From contig NZ_VSFC01000052.1 in the NCBI RefSeq assembly GCF_008084905.1, forward strand, positions 333,526-397,525: 64,000 nucleotides of DNA, given 5' to 3'. The stretch is from Xanthomarina maritima (lineage in GTDB: Bacteria > Bacteroidota > Bacteroidia > Flavobacteriales > Flavobacteriaceae). The position numbers and the translations under genes were made by a program. This document shows, piece by piece, positions 46,270-55,851 of the stretch (the stretch's first letter is position 1; every line of letters begins with the position of its first letter). The notes under the pieces are model-generated. The model was not told the DNA's origin. It saw nothing but the letters and a program-made list of their open reading frames with translations, and searched no databases.

Positions 46270-47373
46270 ATGAAATACAACAAACGAGAAAAAGCCATAG
46301 TTTTATTAGCAGATGGAACCATTTTTCATGGTAAAGCCATCGGAAAATCTGGCACTGCTTTTGGCGAAGTCTGTTTTAATACAGGCATGACAGGATATCA
46401 AGAAATATTTACAGACCCTTCATATTTTGGCCAACTTATGGTTACTACCAATGCTCACATTGGTAACTATGGTACTCAAAAAGATGAAATAGAATCTGAT
46501 TCTATCAAAATATCAGGACTAATCTGTAAGAATTTTAGTTATGAATATTCACGAGATGCAGCTGATGCTTCATTAGAAGAGTTTTTAAATAAGAATAATT
46601 TATTTGCTATTTCTGATGTTGATACTAGAGCTTTGGTAAGTTATATTAGAGATTATGGTGCAATGAATGCCGTAATTTCTACTGAAGTTGATAATATTGA
46701 AGAACTTAAAAAGCAATTAGCTAAAATTCCAGACATGAATGGATTAGAGTTAGCATCCAAAGTATCTACAAAAGAACCTTATTATTATGGTAATGAAAAT
46801 GCTACGTATAAAATTGCTGCTTTAGATATTGGTATAAAAACAAATATTCTTAGAAATTTAGCTAAAAGAGATGCCTATATAAAAGTATTTCCCTACAATG
46901 CCACTTTTCAAGAAATGAGTGGCTTTAATCCTGATGGTTATTTTTTATCTAATGGGCCTGGAGATCCAGAACCATTAAAATCAGCTCAAAAAGTTGCAAA
47001 AGAAATTATAGAAAAAAATTTACCATTATTTGGTATATGTTTGGGACATCAAGTTATTGCATTAGCAAATGGTATTTCAACATACAAAATGCATCATGGA
47101 CATAGAGGGATTAATCATCCTGTAAAGAATCTGTTAACAGGAAAGGGTGAAATCACGTCTCAAAATCATGGTTTTGCAATTAATAGAGAAGAGGCTGAAA
47201 ATCATTCAGATATTGAAATTACACATGTTCATTTGAACGATCATACAGTTGCAGGAATTAGAATGAAAAACAAGAATTGTTTTTCGGTACAATACCATCC
47301 AGAAGCAAGTCCAGGACCTCATGATTCTTCGTATTTGTTCGATCAGTTTATTGAAAACATTAAAAATAAATAA
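46270..47373 (+). CDS. carA: carbamoyl-phosphate synthase small subunit
   Basis: The 367-residue product has the CarA N-terminal domain (LADGTIFHGKAIGKSGTAFG; FNTGMTGYQEIFTDPSYFGQ) and a class I glutamine amidotransferase domain with nucleophile Cys in FGICLGHQ and the His/Glu pair in QYHPEASPGP. It releases ammonia from glutamine for the large subunit, feeding pyrimidine and arginine synthesis. The ATG at 46270 is preferred over an upstream in-frame ATG at 46243 that would fall within the terminator's T run and add MQFCKTFYI. carB is not adjacent, so the subunits are encoded apart. Confidence 0.97.
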   Translation: MKYNKREKAIVLLADGTIFHGKAIGKSGTAFGEVCFNTGMTGYQEIFTDPSYFGQLMVTTNAHIGNYGTQKDEIESDSIKISGLICKNFSYEYSRDAADASLEEFLNKNNLFAISDVDTRALVSYIRDYGAMNAVISTEVDNIEELKKQLAKIPDMNGLELASKVSTKEPYYYGNENATYKIAALDIGIKTNILRNLAKRDAYIKVFPYNATFQEMSGFNPDGYFLSNGPGDPEPLKSAQKVAKEIIEKNLPLFGICLGHQVIALANGISTYKMHHGHRGINHPVKNLLTGKGEITSQNHGFAINREEAENHSDIEITHVHLNDHTVAGIRMKNKNCFSVQYHPEASPGPHDSSYLFDQFIENIKNK

Positions 47374-47375
47374 CT

Positions 47376-47412
47376 AAAAACCTCAAGGAAGTTCTAATTC
47401 TTTGAGGTTTTT
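47376..47412 (+). terminator. terminator after carA
   Basis: An 11-bp stem, AAAAACCTCAA (47376-47386) with TTGAGGTTTTT (47402-47412), encloses a 15-base loop and begins two bases after the carA stop codon. Confidence 0.85.
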
Positions 47413-47445
47413 AAGTAAGTAAATAGTATATAATTAATTTTTTAA

Positions 47446-48747
<1,302 letters not shown>

Positions 48748-48770
48748 TCACCAAATAAAAATATATTTAA

Positions 48771-48807
48771 AAAGCGATTAATATAAAACTGTTAATCGCT
48801 TTCTTTT
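48771..48807 (+). terminator. terminator after eno
   Basis: An 11-bp stem, AAAGCGATTAA (48771-48781) with TTAATCGCTTT (48792-48802), is followed by CTTTTT. Confidence 0.87.
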
Positions 48808-48933
48808 TACTATCAATTTTACCAATATTTTAATTACTAAAACCTTTGTTAAGTACTTTATTAATCGTTAGATATTTTGTAAATTCGTACAATTAAAAAA
48901 GACAATACATTACACTAATATTTATTACAATAT

Positions 48934-50220
48934 ATGTCAGATAAAGCAAGAATTGAAATTAAAGGCAAAAAGTATGAACTTCCTCTAATTGTGGGAACAG
49001 AAAATGAAGTTGCCATAGATATAAAAAACTTAAGAAGCTCAACAGAAGGTGTTATCACTTTAGATCCAGGGTATAAAAATACAGGTTCTTGCGAAAGTGC
49101 TATTACATTTCTAGATGGAGAAAAAGGAATTTTAAGATATAGAGGGTATTCTATTGAAGAACTAGCCGAAAAAGCGAGTTTTTTAGAAGTTGCTTTTCTT
49201 TTAATTTTCGGTGAATTACCAACCAAAGAACAATTAGAAAAATTTCATACAGATATAAAAGCACAATCTGTTGTTGATGAAGATGTTCGTAAGATTGTTG
49301 ATGCATTTCCAAAATCTGCTCATCCTATGGGAGTTATTGCATCATTAACAAGTGCTTTAACTGCTTTTAACCCTTCTTCTGTAAATGTAAATTCTGAAGA
49401 AGATATGTATAAAGCTATTGTAAAAATATTAGGTAAATTTCCTGTATTAGTAGCTTGGACTTTCAGAAAGAAAAACGGATTGCCACTAGATTATGGAGAT
49501 AAAAATTTAGGTTATGTTGAAAACATCTTAAAAATGATGTTTAAGCAACCTAATGAAGAATATAAATTTAATCCAATTGTAATTGATGCTTTAGATAAAT
49601 TATTGATTCTTCATGCAGATCATGAACAAAATTGTTCAACATCTACAGTAAGAATAGCTGGTTCATCTCATGTTGGTTTATTTGCATCTCTTTCTACAGG
49701 TATTTCTGCACTTTGGGGACCACTTCATGGTGGTGCTAATCAAGCAGTTTTAGAAATGCTTGAAGCTATAAAAGAAGATGGTGGAGACACAGATAAATTT
49801 ATGGGCAAAGCTAAGGATAAGGAAGATCCATTTAGATTAATGGGCTTTGGACACAGAGTTTATAAAAATTTCGATCCAAGAGCAAAAATCATTAAGAAAG
49901 CTGCAGACGAAATTTTGAATGACCTTGGAGTTGAAGATCCAATATTAAATATAGCTAAAGCTTTAGAAAAAGAAGCGCTTAAGGATTCTTATTTCGTTGA
50001 TAGAAAATTATACCCTAATGTCGATTTCTATTCTGGTATTATTTATAGAGCCATGGGAATACCAACAGACATGTTTACTGTTATGTTTGCTTTAGGACGT
50101 TTACCAGGTTGGATAGCACAATGGAGAGAAATGCGTTTAAATAATGAGCCAATTGGTCGTCCTCGTCAAATATATATTGGAGAAACTTTAAGACCTTTTA
50201 AGGCTATTAATAAGCGTTAA
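48934..50220 (+). CDS. gltA: citrate synthase
   Basis: The 428-residue product is a type II citrate synthase: FLDGEKGILRYRGYSIEELA, the catalytic His in HADHEQNCSTSTVRIAGSSH, the second catalytic His in GFGHRVYKNFDPRA, and the C-terminal GRLPGWIAQWREM with RPRQIYIGE. It condenses oxaloacetate and acetyl-CoA at the entry to the citric acid cycle. It is flanked by terminators. No consensus promoter was found in the 120-bp upstream spacer beyond near matches. Confidence 0.98.
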   Translation: MSDKARIEIKGKKYELPLIVGTENEVAIDIKNLRSSTEGVITLDPGYKNTGSCESAITFLDGEKGILRYRGYSIEELAEKASFLEVAFLLIFGELPTKEQLEKFHTDIKAQSVVDEDVRKIVDAFPKSAHPMGVIASLTSALTAFNPSSVNVNSEEDMYKAIVKILGKFPVLVAWTFRKKNGLPLDYGDKNLGYVENILKMMFKQPNEEYKFNPIVIDALDKLLILHADHEQNCSTSTVRIAGSSHVGLFASLSTGISALWGPLHGGANQAVLEMLEAIKEDGGDTDKFMGKAKDKEDPFRLMGFGHRVYKNFDPRAKIIKKAADEILNDLGVEDPILNIAKALEKEALKDSYFVDRKLYPNVDFYSGIIYRAMGIPTDMFTVMFALGRLPGWIAQWREMRLNNEPIGRPRQIYIGETLRPFKAINKR

Positions 50221-50239
50221 TTATACTAATATATTATAC

Positions 50240-50272
50240 AAAAGCTTCATTTAAATTTATGAAGCTTTTTTT
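50240..50272 (+). terminator. terminator after gltA
   Basis: An 11-bp stem, AAAAGCTTCAT (50240-50250) with ATGAAGCTTTT (50259-50269), has an eight-base loop and continues in a T run. Confidence 0.9.
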
Positions 50273-50315
50273 GTATCTATATGAAAGTAAAAATTATATA
50301 TATAAAAATTATTTT

Positions 50316-50323
50316 TAGGTTTG
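50316..50323 (+). promoter_or_regulatory. -7 promoter box (TAGGTTTG)
   Basis: An exact TAnnTTTG match ends seven bases before the ATG at 50331. The -33 region is only AT repeats. If used, the transcript would start at or within two bases of the start codon. Confidence 0.45.
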
Positions 50324-50330
50324 TAATACT

Positions 50331-51245
50331 ATGATAAAATTAAACGTAAAAAACGAAACATCAAGATTAAGAGCAGTTGTGTTAGGAATAGCTAATAGTA
50401 ACGGACCAACTCCAACTGAAGAACAAGCTTACGATCCAAAATCTTTAGAACATATAAAAGCAGGAACTTATCCAGTAGAAGCTGATATGGTAAAAGAAAT
50501 GGAAGCTGTTGCCAATGTGTTCGAGAAATATAACGTAAAAGTTTATAGACCAGAATTGATTGAAGATTGTAATCAGATTTTTACACGTGATATCGCATTT
50601 GTTATTGATGATGTGTTTGTAAAAGCAAATATCTTACCCAATCGTGAAGAAGAGTTAGAGGCTATTCAATATGTTATAGATCAAATAAATCCTAAAAAGG
50701 TAGTAAGACCACCTGAAGAAGTACATATTGAAGGTGGAGATGTTATGCTTTGGAATAACCATATTTTTATTGGAACCTATAAAGGCAGTGATTATAAAAA
50801 TTACATTACAGCTAGAACCAACATGGAAGGAGTTCAATATATTAAAGATCTATTCCCAAATAAAATTGTTAAAGAATTTGACTTAGTAAAATCTAAAATC
50901 GAGCCAAGAGATAATGCCTTGCATTTAGATTGTTGTTTTCAGCCTGTTGGAAAAAATAAAGGTATAATTTATAAAAGTGGTTTTAGAGAGGAAAGTGATT
51001 ATATGTATTTAGTAGATTTGTTTGGAGAAGAAAATCTATTTCATATAACCAGAGAAGAAATGTACCATATGAATAGTAATATATTTTCAATTGCTGAAGA
51101 TGTGGTTGTGTCAGAAAAGAATTTTACAAGATTAAATAATTGGTTGCGTGAAAATGGTTTTACTGTTGAAGAGGTGCCTTATGCTGAAATTTCTAAACAA
51201 GAAGGTTTGTTACGTTGTTCTACGTTACCATTGATAAGAGATTAA
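50331..51245 (+). CDS. amidinohydrolase, DDAH / arginine-deiminase superfamily
   Basis: The 304-residue product belongs to the guanidino-group-modifying enzymes. Visible signatures are the FTRDIAFVIDD strand, the IEGGDVMLW substrate motif, the catalytic His in NALHLDCCFQPV and the nucleophile Cys296 in LLRCSTLPL. Related proteins hydrolyse dimethylarginine to citrulline or act on arginine; the exact substrate is not readable from sequence. It stands between gltA and a convergent peptidase gene. Confidence 0.85.
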   Translation: MIKLNVKNETSRLRAVVLGIANSNGPTPTEEQAYDPKSLEHIKAGTYPVEADMVKEMEAVANVFEKYNVKVYRPELIEDCNQIFTRDIAFVIDDVFVKANILPNREEELEAIQYVIDQINPKKVVRPPEEVHIEGGDVMLWNNHIFIGTYKGSDYKNYITARTNMEGVQYIKDLFPNKIVKEFDLVKSKIEPRDNALHLDCCFQPVGKNKGIIYKSGFREESDYMYLVDLFGEENLFHITREEMYHMNSNIFSIAEDVVVSEKNFTRLNNWLRENGFTVEEVPYAEISKQEGLLRCSTLPLIRD

Positions 51246-51257
51246 ATAAATATAAAT

Positions 51258-52430
51258 TTAATTTAAAATTAATTTCTTTGTAGTTCTATTGTTTCCAACC
51301 ACAAATACAGCTAAATAAACACCAGTTGGTAAATGATTTAAATTAAAAGAGGCAAGTTGTTGAAAAATTGATTTTTGAAAAACTTGTTTTCCAAGGATAT
51401 CATACACTTTAAAGTTTACTGCTTCATCTAAAACAGTATTAAAAGATATATTTACTTTGCCTTTTGATGGATTTGGATACATATTTATATTTGTATCAAA
51501 TAAATAAGATTCTGTATTTAATGTATTAAAATCTACTTGAGCAAAAAACAAAGCAGCTCCAAGCGAACCTTTGGTTACTTCATATAAATATGTTAGATCC
51601 ATATTTATTAATAAATCGTTAGGACCATGAGCATAAGGCGTTTCATTAGACTCATATAAACCTGTTATAATTTCACCATTATTTTCAAAAGGCATATAAT
51701 CTGATGCGTAAGCATATGATATTTCAGTATTTATTGTTGAATACAATTCTATACAATTTGCTAATTGGTTTGTTGCAATATTAGATGCTGCATTATTTGA
51801 TGAAGGTGAACCTTGGTCTCTTTCGCATACAATTGTATTATTTGTCATTCCTGATACACCTCCAACTTCATCTATATTAAATACTAATTTAATATCTAAA
51901 TTTTGAGGTACAACCGTATGGTTTACGTAATAATTACTTCCTTCCAAACCATCTTCTTCTCCACTAAAATGGATAAATTTTATGGAATATTCTGTTGGAA
52001 CATTTGCTAATAAACGTGCTAATTCCATTATTAATACAGTTCCAGAACCATTATCGTTTGTACCTTTACCATTAATAGTATCGTAATGCGCATCAATTAT
52101 TACATAGGTATTTGGATATGTTGAGCCAGTTTTTGTAACAATAATATTATTACTTGTACCAGAAGAATAAGTAAACGGTTGTAGCTCTATACTTGTATAA
52201 CCCATACTTTGGTAGCGAGCAGTTATCCAGTTTTCAGCATTTGTTAATGCTTGTGTGCCTACCTCTTTAACTCCAAAATTTTCAAAGTTAGTCAAATCGG
52301 TTGTAATATTTGTTTGGGATACATTACTTACAATATTTCCATAATAGGAATTATAAGTTTGAGAAAATGTAGTTGTGCTTATAAAAAAAAGGAATACAAA
52401 TAGTTCTGAAGTTAAGTAAAAGTGTTTCAT
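51258..52430 (-). CDS. secreted M28 aminopeptidase with T9SS sorting domain
   Basis: The 390-residue product has a signal peptide (to about residue 24) and an M28 peptidase domain. The two-zinc site is complete: His in IDAHYDT, Asp in TNDNGSGT, Glu pair in FSGEEDGLEGS, Asp in NIDEVGG and His in AHGPND. Residues from about 315 form a type A T9SS C-terminal domain (MYPNPSKGKVNISF; VYDILGKQVF; LPTGVYLAVF; ending TKKLILN). The enzyme should be exported by type IX secretion and cleave N-terminal residues of peptides outside the cell. It converges on the amidinohydrolase gene. Confidence 0.93.
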   Translation of the reverse strand: MKHFYLTSELFVFLFFISTTTFSQTYNSYYGNIVSNVSQTNITTDLTNFENFGVKEVGTQALTNAENWITARYQSMGYTSIELQPFTYSSGTSNNIIVTKTGSTYPNTYVIIDAHYDTINGKGTNDNGSGTVLIMELARLLANVPTEYSIKFIHFSGEEDGLEGSNYYVNHTVVPQNLDIKLVFNIDEVGGVSGMTNNTIVCERDQGSPSSNNAASNIATNQLANCIELYSTINTEISYAYASDYMPFENNGEIITGLYESNETPYAHGPNDLLINMDLTYLYEVTKGSLGAALFFAQVDFNTLNTESYLFDTNINMYPNPSKGKVNISFNTVLDEAVNFKVYDILGKQVFQKSIFQQLASFNLNHLPTGVYLAVFVVGNNRTTKKLILN

Positions 52431-52487
52431 TTAATTAGATTTAGGTTTACTAATTTAAGTGAAAAATATAAACTATAAAAATTTCTA

Positions 52488-53015
52488 TTAATTAACAATG
52501 CAAATAATGGTTACATCTGCTGTACTTCCTACTGTAAGAGTACCAGTATCTTCGCCAATTTTGTAATCTAATCTTTCAATTTCAAATGAACCTTTGAATG
52601 TATTATTAGAAAATTTAAAAGGGATTTCTACTGTTTTAGTAACTCCATGCATGGTTAATTCTCCTCTGGTTACATAATCTTTATCTTTAATACTAACCGA
52701 AGTTGATTTAAAACAAATATTAGGGTATTTTTCTACATGGAAGAAATCTTCTGTTTTTAAGTGAGTATCTCTTTTCTCATTATCGGTATTCACAGAAGCT
52801 GCATCAATACAAATATCGAAACTTGAATTATCAAGATCATTCTTATTAAAATTAAAATCACCTTTCATTCCATTAAAAGTACCTTTAACATTAAATACCA
52901 TTCCTCCTTTAATTTTAAATTCAATAACAGATTTAGATGTGTCTATGGTTTGAGCCTGAATAAAACTGAAACTTAAGGAGCTAATAAGAAATATAAAAAG
53001 ATAAAACGTTTTCAT
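52488..53015 (-). CDS. YceI family periplasmic protein
   Basis: The 175-residue product has a signal peptide ending near FIQAQ (residue 22). It then follows the YceI lipocalin-like pattern: IDTSKSVIEFKIKGGMVFNVKGTF, SFDICIDAASVNTDNEKRDTHLKTEDFFHVEKYP in the conserved core, and TRGELTMHGVTKTVEIPF. Members bind isoprenoid-type lipids, and some are induced by stress. It is transcribed leftward, 57 bp before the M28 gene, and could be cotranscribed with it. Confidence 0.93.
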   Translation of the reverse strand: MKTFYLFIFLISSLSFSFIQAQTIDTSKSVIEFKIKGGMVFNVKGTFNGMKGDFNFNKNDLDNSSFDICIDAASVNTDNEKRDTHLKTEDFFHVEKYPNICFKSTSVSIKDKDYVTRGELTMHGVTKTVEIPFKFSNNTFKGSFEIERLDYKIGEDTGTLTVGSTADVTIICIVN

Positions 53016-53049
53016 AAAAATGTATTTAAAATAAGTATTTCTATAAAGT

Positions 53050-53082
53050 TAAAAAAAAAAGGAACTACATGTCTGTAATTCC
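53050..53082 (-). terminator. terminator of lysS
   Basis: On the minus strand GGAATTACA-GACA-TGTAGTTCC (plus-strand 53061-53082) forms a 9-bp stem with one G-U pair, followed by a run of ten T (plus-strand A run 53051-53060). It lies 28 bp beyond the lysS stop codon. Confidence 0.85.
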
Positions 53083-53110
53083 AATCTTATATTTTCGTTA
53101 AAAGTTGATT

Positions 53111-54805
53111 TTAAGTTATTTCAACAAACAAACCATCATCATTTTTTCCAACTTTGGCTGCTTTGTTTTTTGTTAAATCTTTAATGGCTTTATCCCATTT
53201 TTTGTTACTTAAACCAGATTGACTTTTTAAATCGTTTAAGTCCATTTTATCAGATTTATTTAAAATCTCTAAAACAGCTTTAGCGTCATCACTAATTGCT
53301 AAGGGTTTTTTCTCTGGTCTCATTTGAGGGAAGAACAACACTTCTTGAATAGATTGATTGTTTGTTAGAAACATGATTAGTCTGTCCATGCCAATTCCCA
53401 TTCCAGAAGTTGGAGGCATGCCATATTCTAAAGCACGAAGAAAGTCGTGATCAATAAACTCAGTTGCTTCGTCGTCTCCTTTGGCAGCTAGTTTTAATTG
53501 ATGTTCAAAACGCTCACGTTGGTCTATTGGGTCGTTCAATTCTGAATAGGCATTGGCAATTTCTTTTCCACAAACCATAAGCTCAAAACGTTCGGTTAAT
53601 TCTGGATTCTCTCTGTGTTCTTTACACAACGGACTCATTTCTTTTGGATAATCTGTAATAAAGGTTGGTTGGATGTAATTACCTTCACATTTTTCACCAA
53701 AAATTTCATCAATTAGCTTGCCTTTTCCCATAGTGTCATCGACTTCAATTCCCATGTCTTTGGCTGCTTGTCTTATTTCAGATTCACTTTTACCAGTAAT
53801 ATCAAAGCCAGTAAAATGTTTGATAGAATCTGCCATAGTCACTCTAGCATAAGGTGCTTTAAAGTCAATGTCGTGTTTGCCAAATGTGGCTTTGGTTGTT
53901 CCGTTTACAGCAATAGCACAATGTTCTAAAAGTTGTTCGCAGAAATCCATCATCCAATTGTAGTCTTTATAAGCTACATAAATTTCCATAGCAGTAAACT
54001 CTGGATTATGAGTTTTGTCCATCCCTTCATTTCTGAAATTTTTAGAAAACTCATACACACCTTCAAATCCACCAACAATAAGACGCTTTAAATATAACTC
54101 GTTCGCAATTCGCATATATAGCGGAATATCCAAACTGTTATGATGTGTCATAAATGGTCTGGCTGCAGCTCCTCCAGGAATAGGTTGTAGGATTGGTGTT
54201 TCAACTTCAAAATAACCAGATTCATTAAAGAAATTACGCATGGCATTGAAAAGTTTTGTTCTTTTAATAAACACTTCCTTGACATGAGGATTTACTACCA
54301 AATCTGCATATCGTTGTCTGTAACGTAACTCAGGATCTGTAAAAGCATCATGCACATTTCCTTCTGCATCAGTTCTTGGTAAAGGCAATGGTCTAAGCGC
54401 TTTACTTAAAAGATGAAAGTCTTTTACCTTAACCGTTTTTTCACCTACTTTAGTAGTGAATAAAACGCCTTCAACACCTATAAAATCTCCTATATCTAGA
54501 AGCTTTTTATAAACTGTATTGTATTTTGTTTTGTCGTCTCCAGAACAGATTTCATCTCTATTAAAATACACTTGTATTCTGCCTTCGCTATCTTGAAGCT
54601 CAGCAAAACTAGCATTCCCTTGAATTCTCCGTGACATTAAACGTCCAGCAACAACTACTTTTTTACCTTCAGAAAAATCCTGTTTAACCTGTTTAGAAGT
54701 ATGGTTGTAAGGGAATAAATCTGCTGGATACGGATTAATTCCTATTTCGCGTAATTTAGCTAGTTTGTCTCTACGTACTAATTCTTGTTCTGATAATTGC
54801 GACAT
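53111..54805 (-). CDS. lysS: lysyl-tRNA synthetase, class II
   Basis: The 564-residue product has an OB-fold anticodon-binding domain (KKVVVAGRLMSRRIQGNASF) and a class II catalytic core: motif 1 RTKLFNAMRNFFNESGYFEV, motif 2 FRNEGMDKTHNPEFTAMEIY and motif 3 GMGIGMDRLIMFL. It attaches lysine to its tRNA. The core ends near residue 495 at FFPQMRPEKKPL. A further 65 residues follow (SDDAKAVLEILNKSDKMDL ... GLFVEIT) that are absent from the E. coli enzyme and look like a small helical, winged-helix-type domain; similar tails occur in flavobacterial homologues. It is monocistronic. Confidence 0.97.
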   Translation of the reverse strand: MSQLSEQELVRRDKLAKLREIGINPYPADLFPYNHTSKQVKQDFSEGKKVVVAGRLMSRRIQGNASFAELQDSEGRIQVYFNRDEICSGDDKTKYNTVYKKLLDIGDFIGVEGVLFTTKVGEKTVKVKDFHLLSKALRPLPLPRTDAEGNVHDAFTDPELRYRQRYADLVVNPHVKEVFIKRTKLFNAMRNFFNESGYFEVETPILQPIPGGAAARPFMTHHNSLDIPLYMRIANELYLKRLIVGGFEGVYEFSKNFRNEGMDKTHNPEFTAMEIYVAYKDYNWMMDFCEQLLEHCAIAVNGTTKATFGKHDIDFKAPYARVTMADSIKHFTGFDITGKSESEIRQAAKDMGIEVDDTMGKGKLIDEIFGEKCEGNYIQPTFITDYPKEMSPLCKEHRENPELTERFELMVCGKEIANAYSELNDPIDQRERFEHQLKLAAKGDDEATEFIDHDFLRALEYGMPPTSGMGIGMDRLIMFLTNNQSIQEVLFFPQMRPEKKPLAISDDAKAVLEILNKSDKMDLNDLKSQSGLSNKKWDKAIKDLTKNKAAKVGKNDDGLFVEIT

Positions 54806-54839
54806 ATAAATATCTTAAATGATGTTATTTTTGAAGCCA

Positions 54840-54870
54840 CAAAGATAATTACTATTCCTTAGGATATCAA
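54840..54870 (-). promoter_or_regulatory. promoter of lysS
   Basis: The plus strand has CAAAGATA at 54840-54847, TATCTTTG on the coding strand, and CAA at 54868-54870 (TTG), 20 bp apart. Both match the consensus. Transcription should start near 54835, about 30 bp before the ATG. Confidence 0.72.
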
Positions 54871-54953
54871 TTTAATATATTGGAAAATATTAGTGTAACA
54901 AATTGGTGAAAAATCATACTTATAAGTATATTTCATCAATTAAAAATAATCAA

Positions 54954-55112
54954 ATGAGTTTTTGGCGTGTTTTACTATCTATTTTATGTCCACCTTTAGC
55001 TGTTATAGATAAAGGTTGTGGCTCTATACTAATTGTCTTCTTGCTATGGATTTGTGGTTGGGTACCAGGAGTTATTGCTGCTTTAGTAATTTTGAATAAT
55101 CCGAAGTCTTAA
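54954..55112 (+). CDS. YqaE/Pmp3 family small membrane protein
   Basis: The 52-residue product MSFWRVLLSILCPPLAVIDK followed by two transmembrane segments (GCGSILIVFLLWICGWVPGV; IAALVILNN) is a typical Pmp3/YqaE proteolipid of family length. Yeast Pmp3 affects membrane potential and salt tolerance; the bacterial role is not settled. The ATG at 54954 is preferred over an in-frame TTG at 54903 that would add 17 residues not found in the family. It lies 19 bp before lipB on the same strand. Confidence 0.85.
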   Translation: MSFWRVLLSILCPPLAVIDKGCGSILIVFLLWICGWVPGVIAALVILNNPKS

Positions 55113-55125
55113 AATTGTATCTTTG
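55091..55125 (+). promoter_or_regulatory. promoter of lipB
   Basis: TTTG at 55091-55094 and TATCTTTG at 55118-55125, spaced by 23 bp, match both boxes. The -33 box lies inside the end of the Pmp3-like gene. The -7 box ends six bases before the lipB ATG at 55132, predicting a nearly leaderless transcript. Confidence 0.6.
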
Positions 55126-55131
55126 TAGTCT

Positions 55132-55848
55132 ATGAATAAGATTATCGAATTACAAGATTTAGGAAGTAAAGATTATAAAGATACTTGGGACTATCAGGAG
55201 TTTTTATTTAAAGGTATTGTAGATACAAAAATAAAAAACAGACGTGAAGATGCTAATCTTGAAACCTCTAATTATTTCCTGTTTGTTGAACATCCACATG
55301 TTTATACTTTAGGGAAAAGTGGCGATATGAGTAATTTACTTATTAATGAAGAGCAACTTAAAGCTAAAGGAGCCAGCTTTTACAAAGTGAATAGAGGAGG
55401 AGATATTACTTATCATGGACCAGGACAAATTGTTGGCTATCCTATTTTAGATTTAGAAAACTTCTTTACAGACATCCATAAATACCTTCGTATATTAGAA
55501 GAAATGATAATCCTTACACTTGCTGAATATGGCTTAAAAGCAGAACGAAGTAAAGGTGAAACTGGCGTTTGGTTAGATGTTGAAACGCCTTTTGCAAGAA
55601 AAATTTGCGCTATGGGAGTTCGTGCTTCTCGTTGGGTGACTATGCATGGTTTTGCATTAAATGTGAATGCTAATTTAGGTTATTTTGATAATATGATTCC
55701 TTGTGGCATTCGTGGAAAAGCTGTAACATCTTTAAATGTAGAACTTGGTAAAAAGGAAGTGGACGAAGCTGAAGTAAAAGAAAAATTATTGAAACACTTT
55801 GCTGTTTTGTTTGAAGCTGAAGTTGTTAAACAGGATGTGAAGGTTTAG
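55132..55848 (+). CDS. lipB: octanoyl-ACP:protein N-octanoyltransferase
   Basis: The 238-residue product is LipB: HPHVYTLGKSGDMSNLL, the signature RGGDITYHGPGQIVGYPILD, and the catalytic Lys in RKICAMGVRASRWVTMHGFA with the nucleophile Cys in MIPCGI. It transfers octanoyl groups from ACP to lipoyl domains, the first step in making lipoate for 2-oxoacid dehydrogenases. It converges with the beta-lactamase-like gene, three bases away. Confidence 0.95.
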   Translation: MNKIIELQDLGSKDYKDTWDYQEFLFKGIVDTKIKNRREDANLETSNYFLFVEHPHVYTLGKSGDMSNLLINEEQLKAKGASFYKVNRGGDITYHGPGQIVGYPILDLENFFTDIHKYLRILEEMIILTLAEYGLKAERSKGETGVWLDVETPFARKICAMGVRASRWVTMHGFALNVNANLGYFDNMIPCGIRGKAVTSLNVELGKKEVDEAEVKEKLLKHFAVLFEAEVVKQDVKV

Positions 55849-55851
55849 ACT

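Noticed and set aside
54903..54953. 17-residue N-terminal extension of the Pmp3-like protein
   Set aside because: It begins with TTG, is charged rather than hydrophobic, and the family length fits the ATG at 54954.
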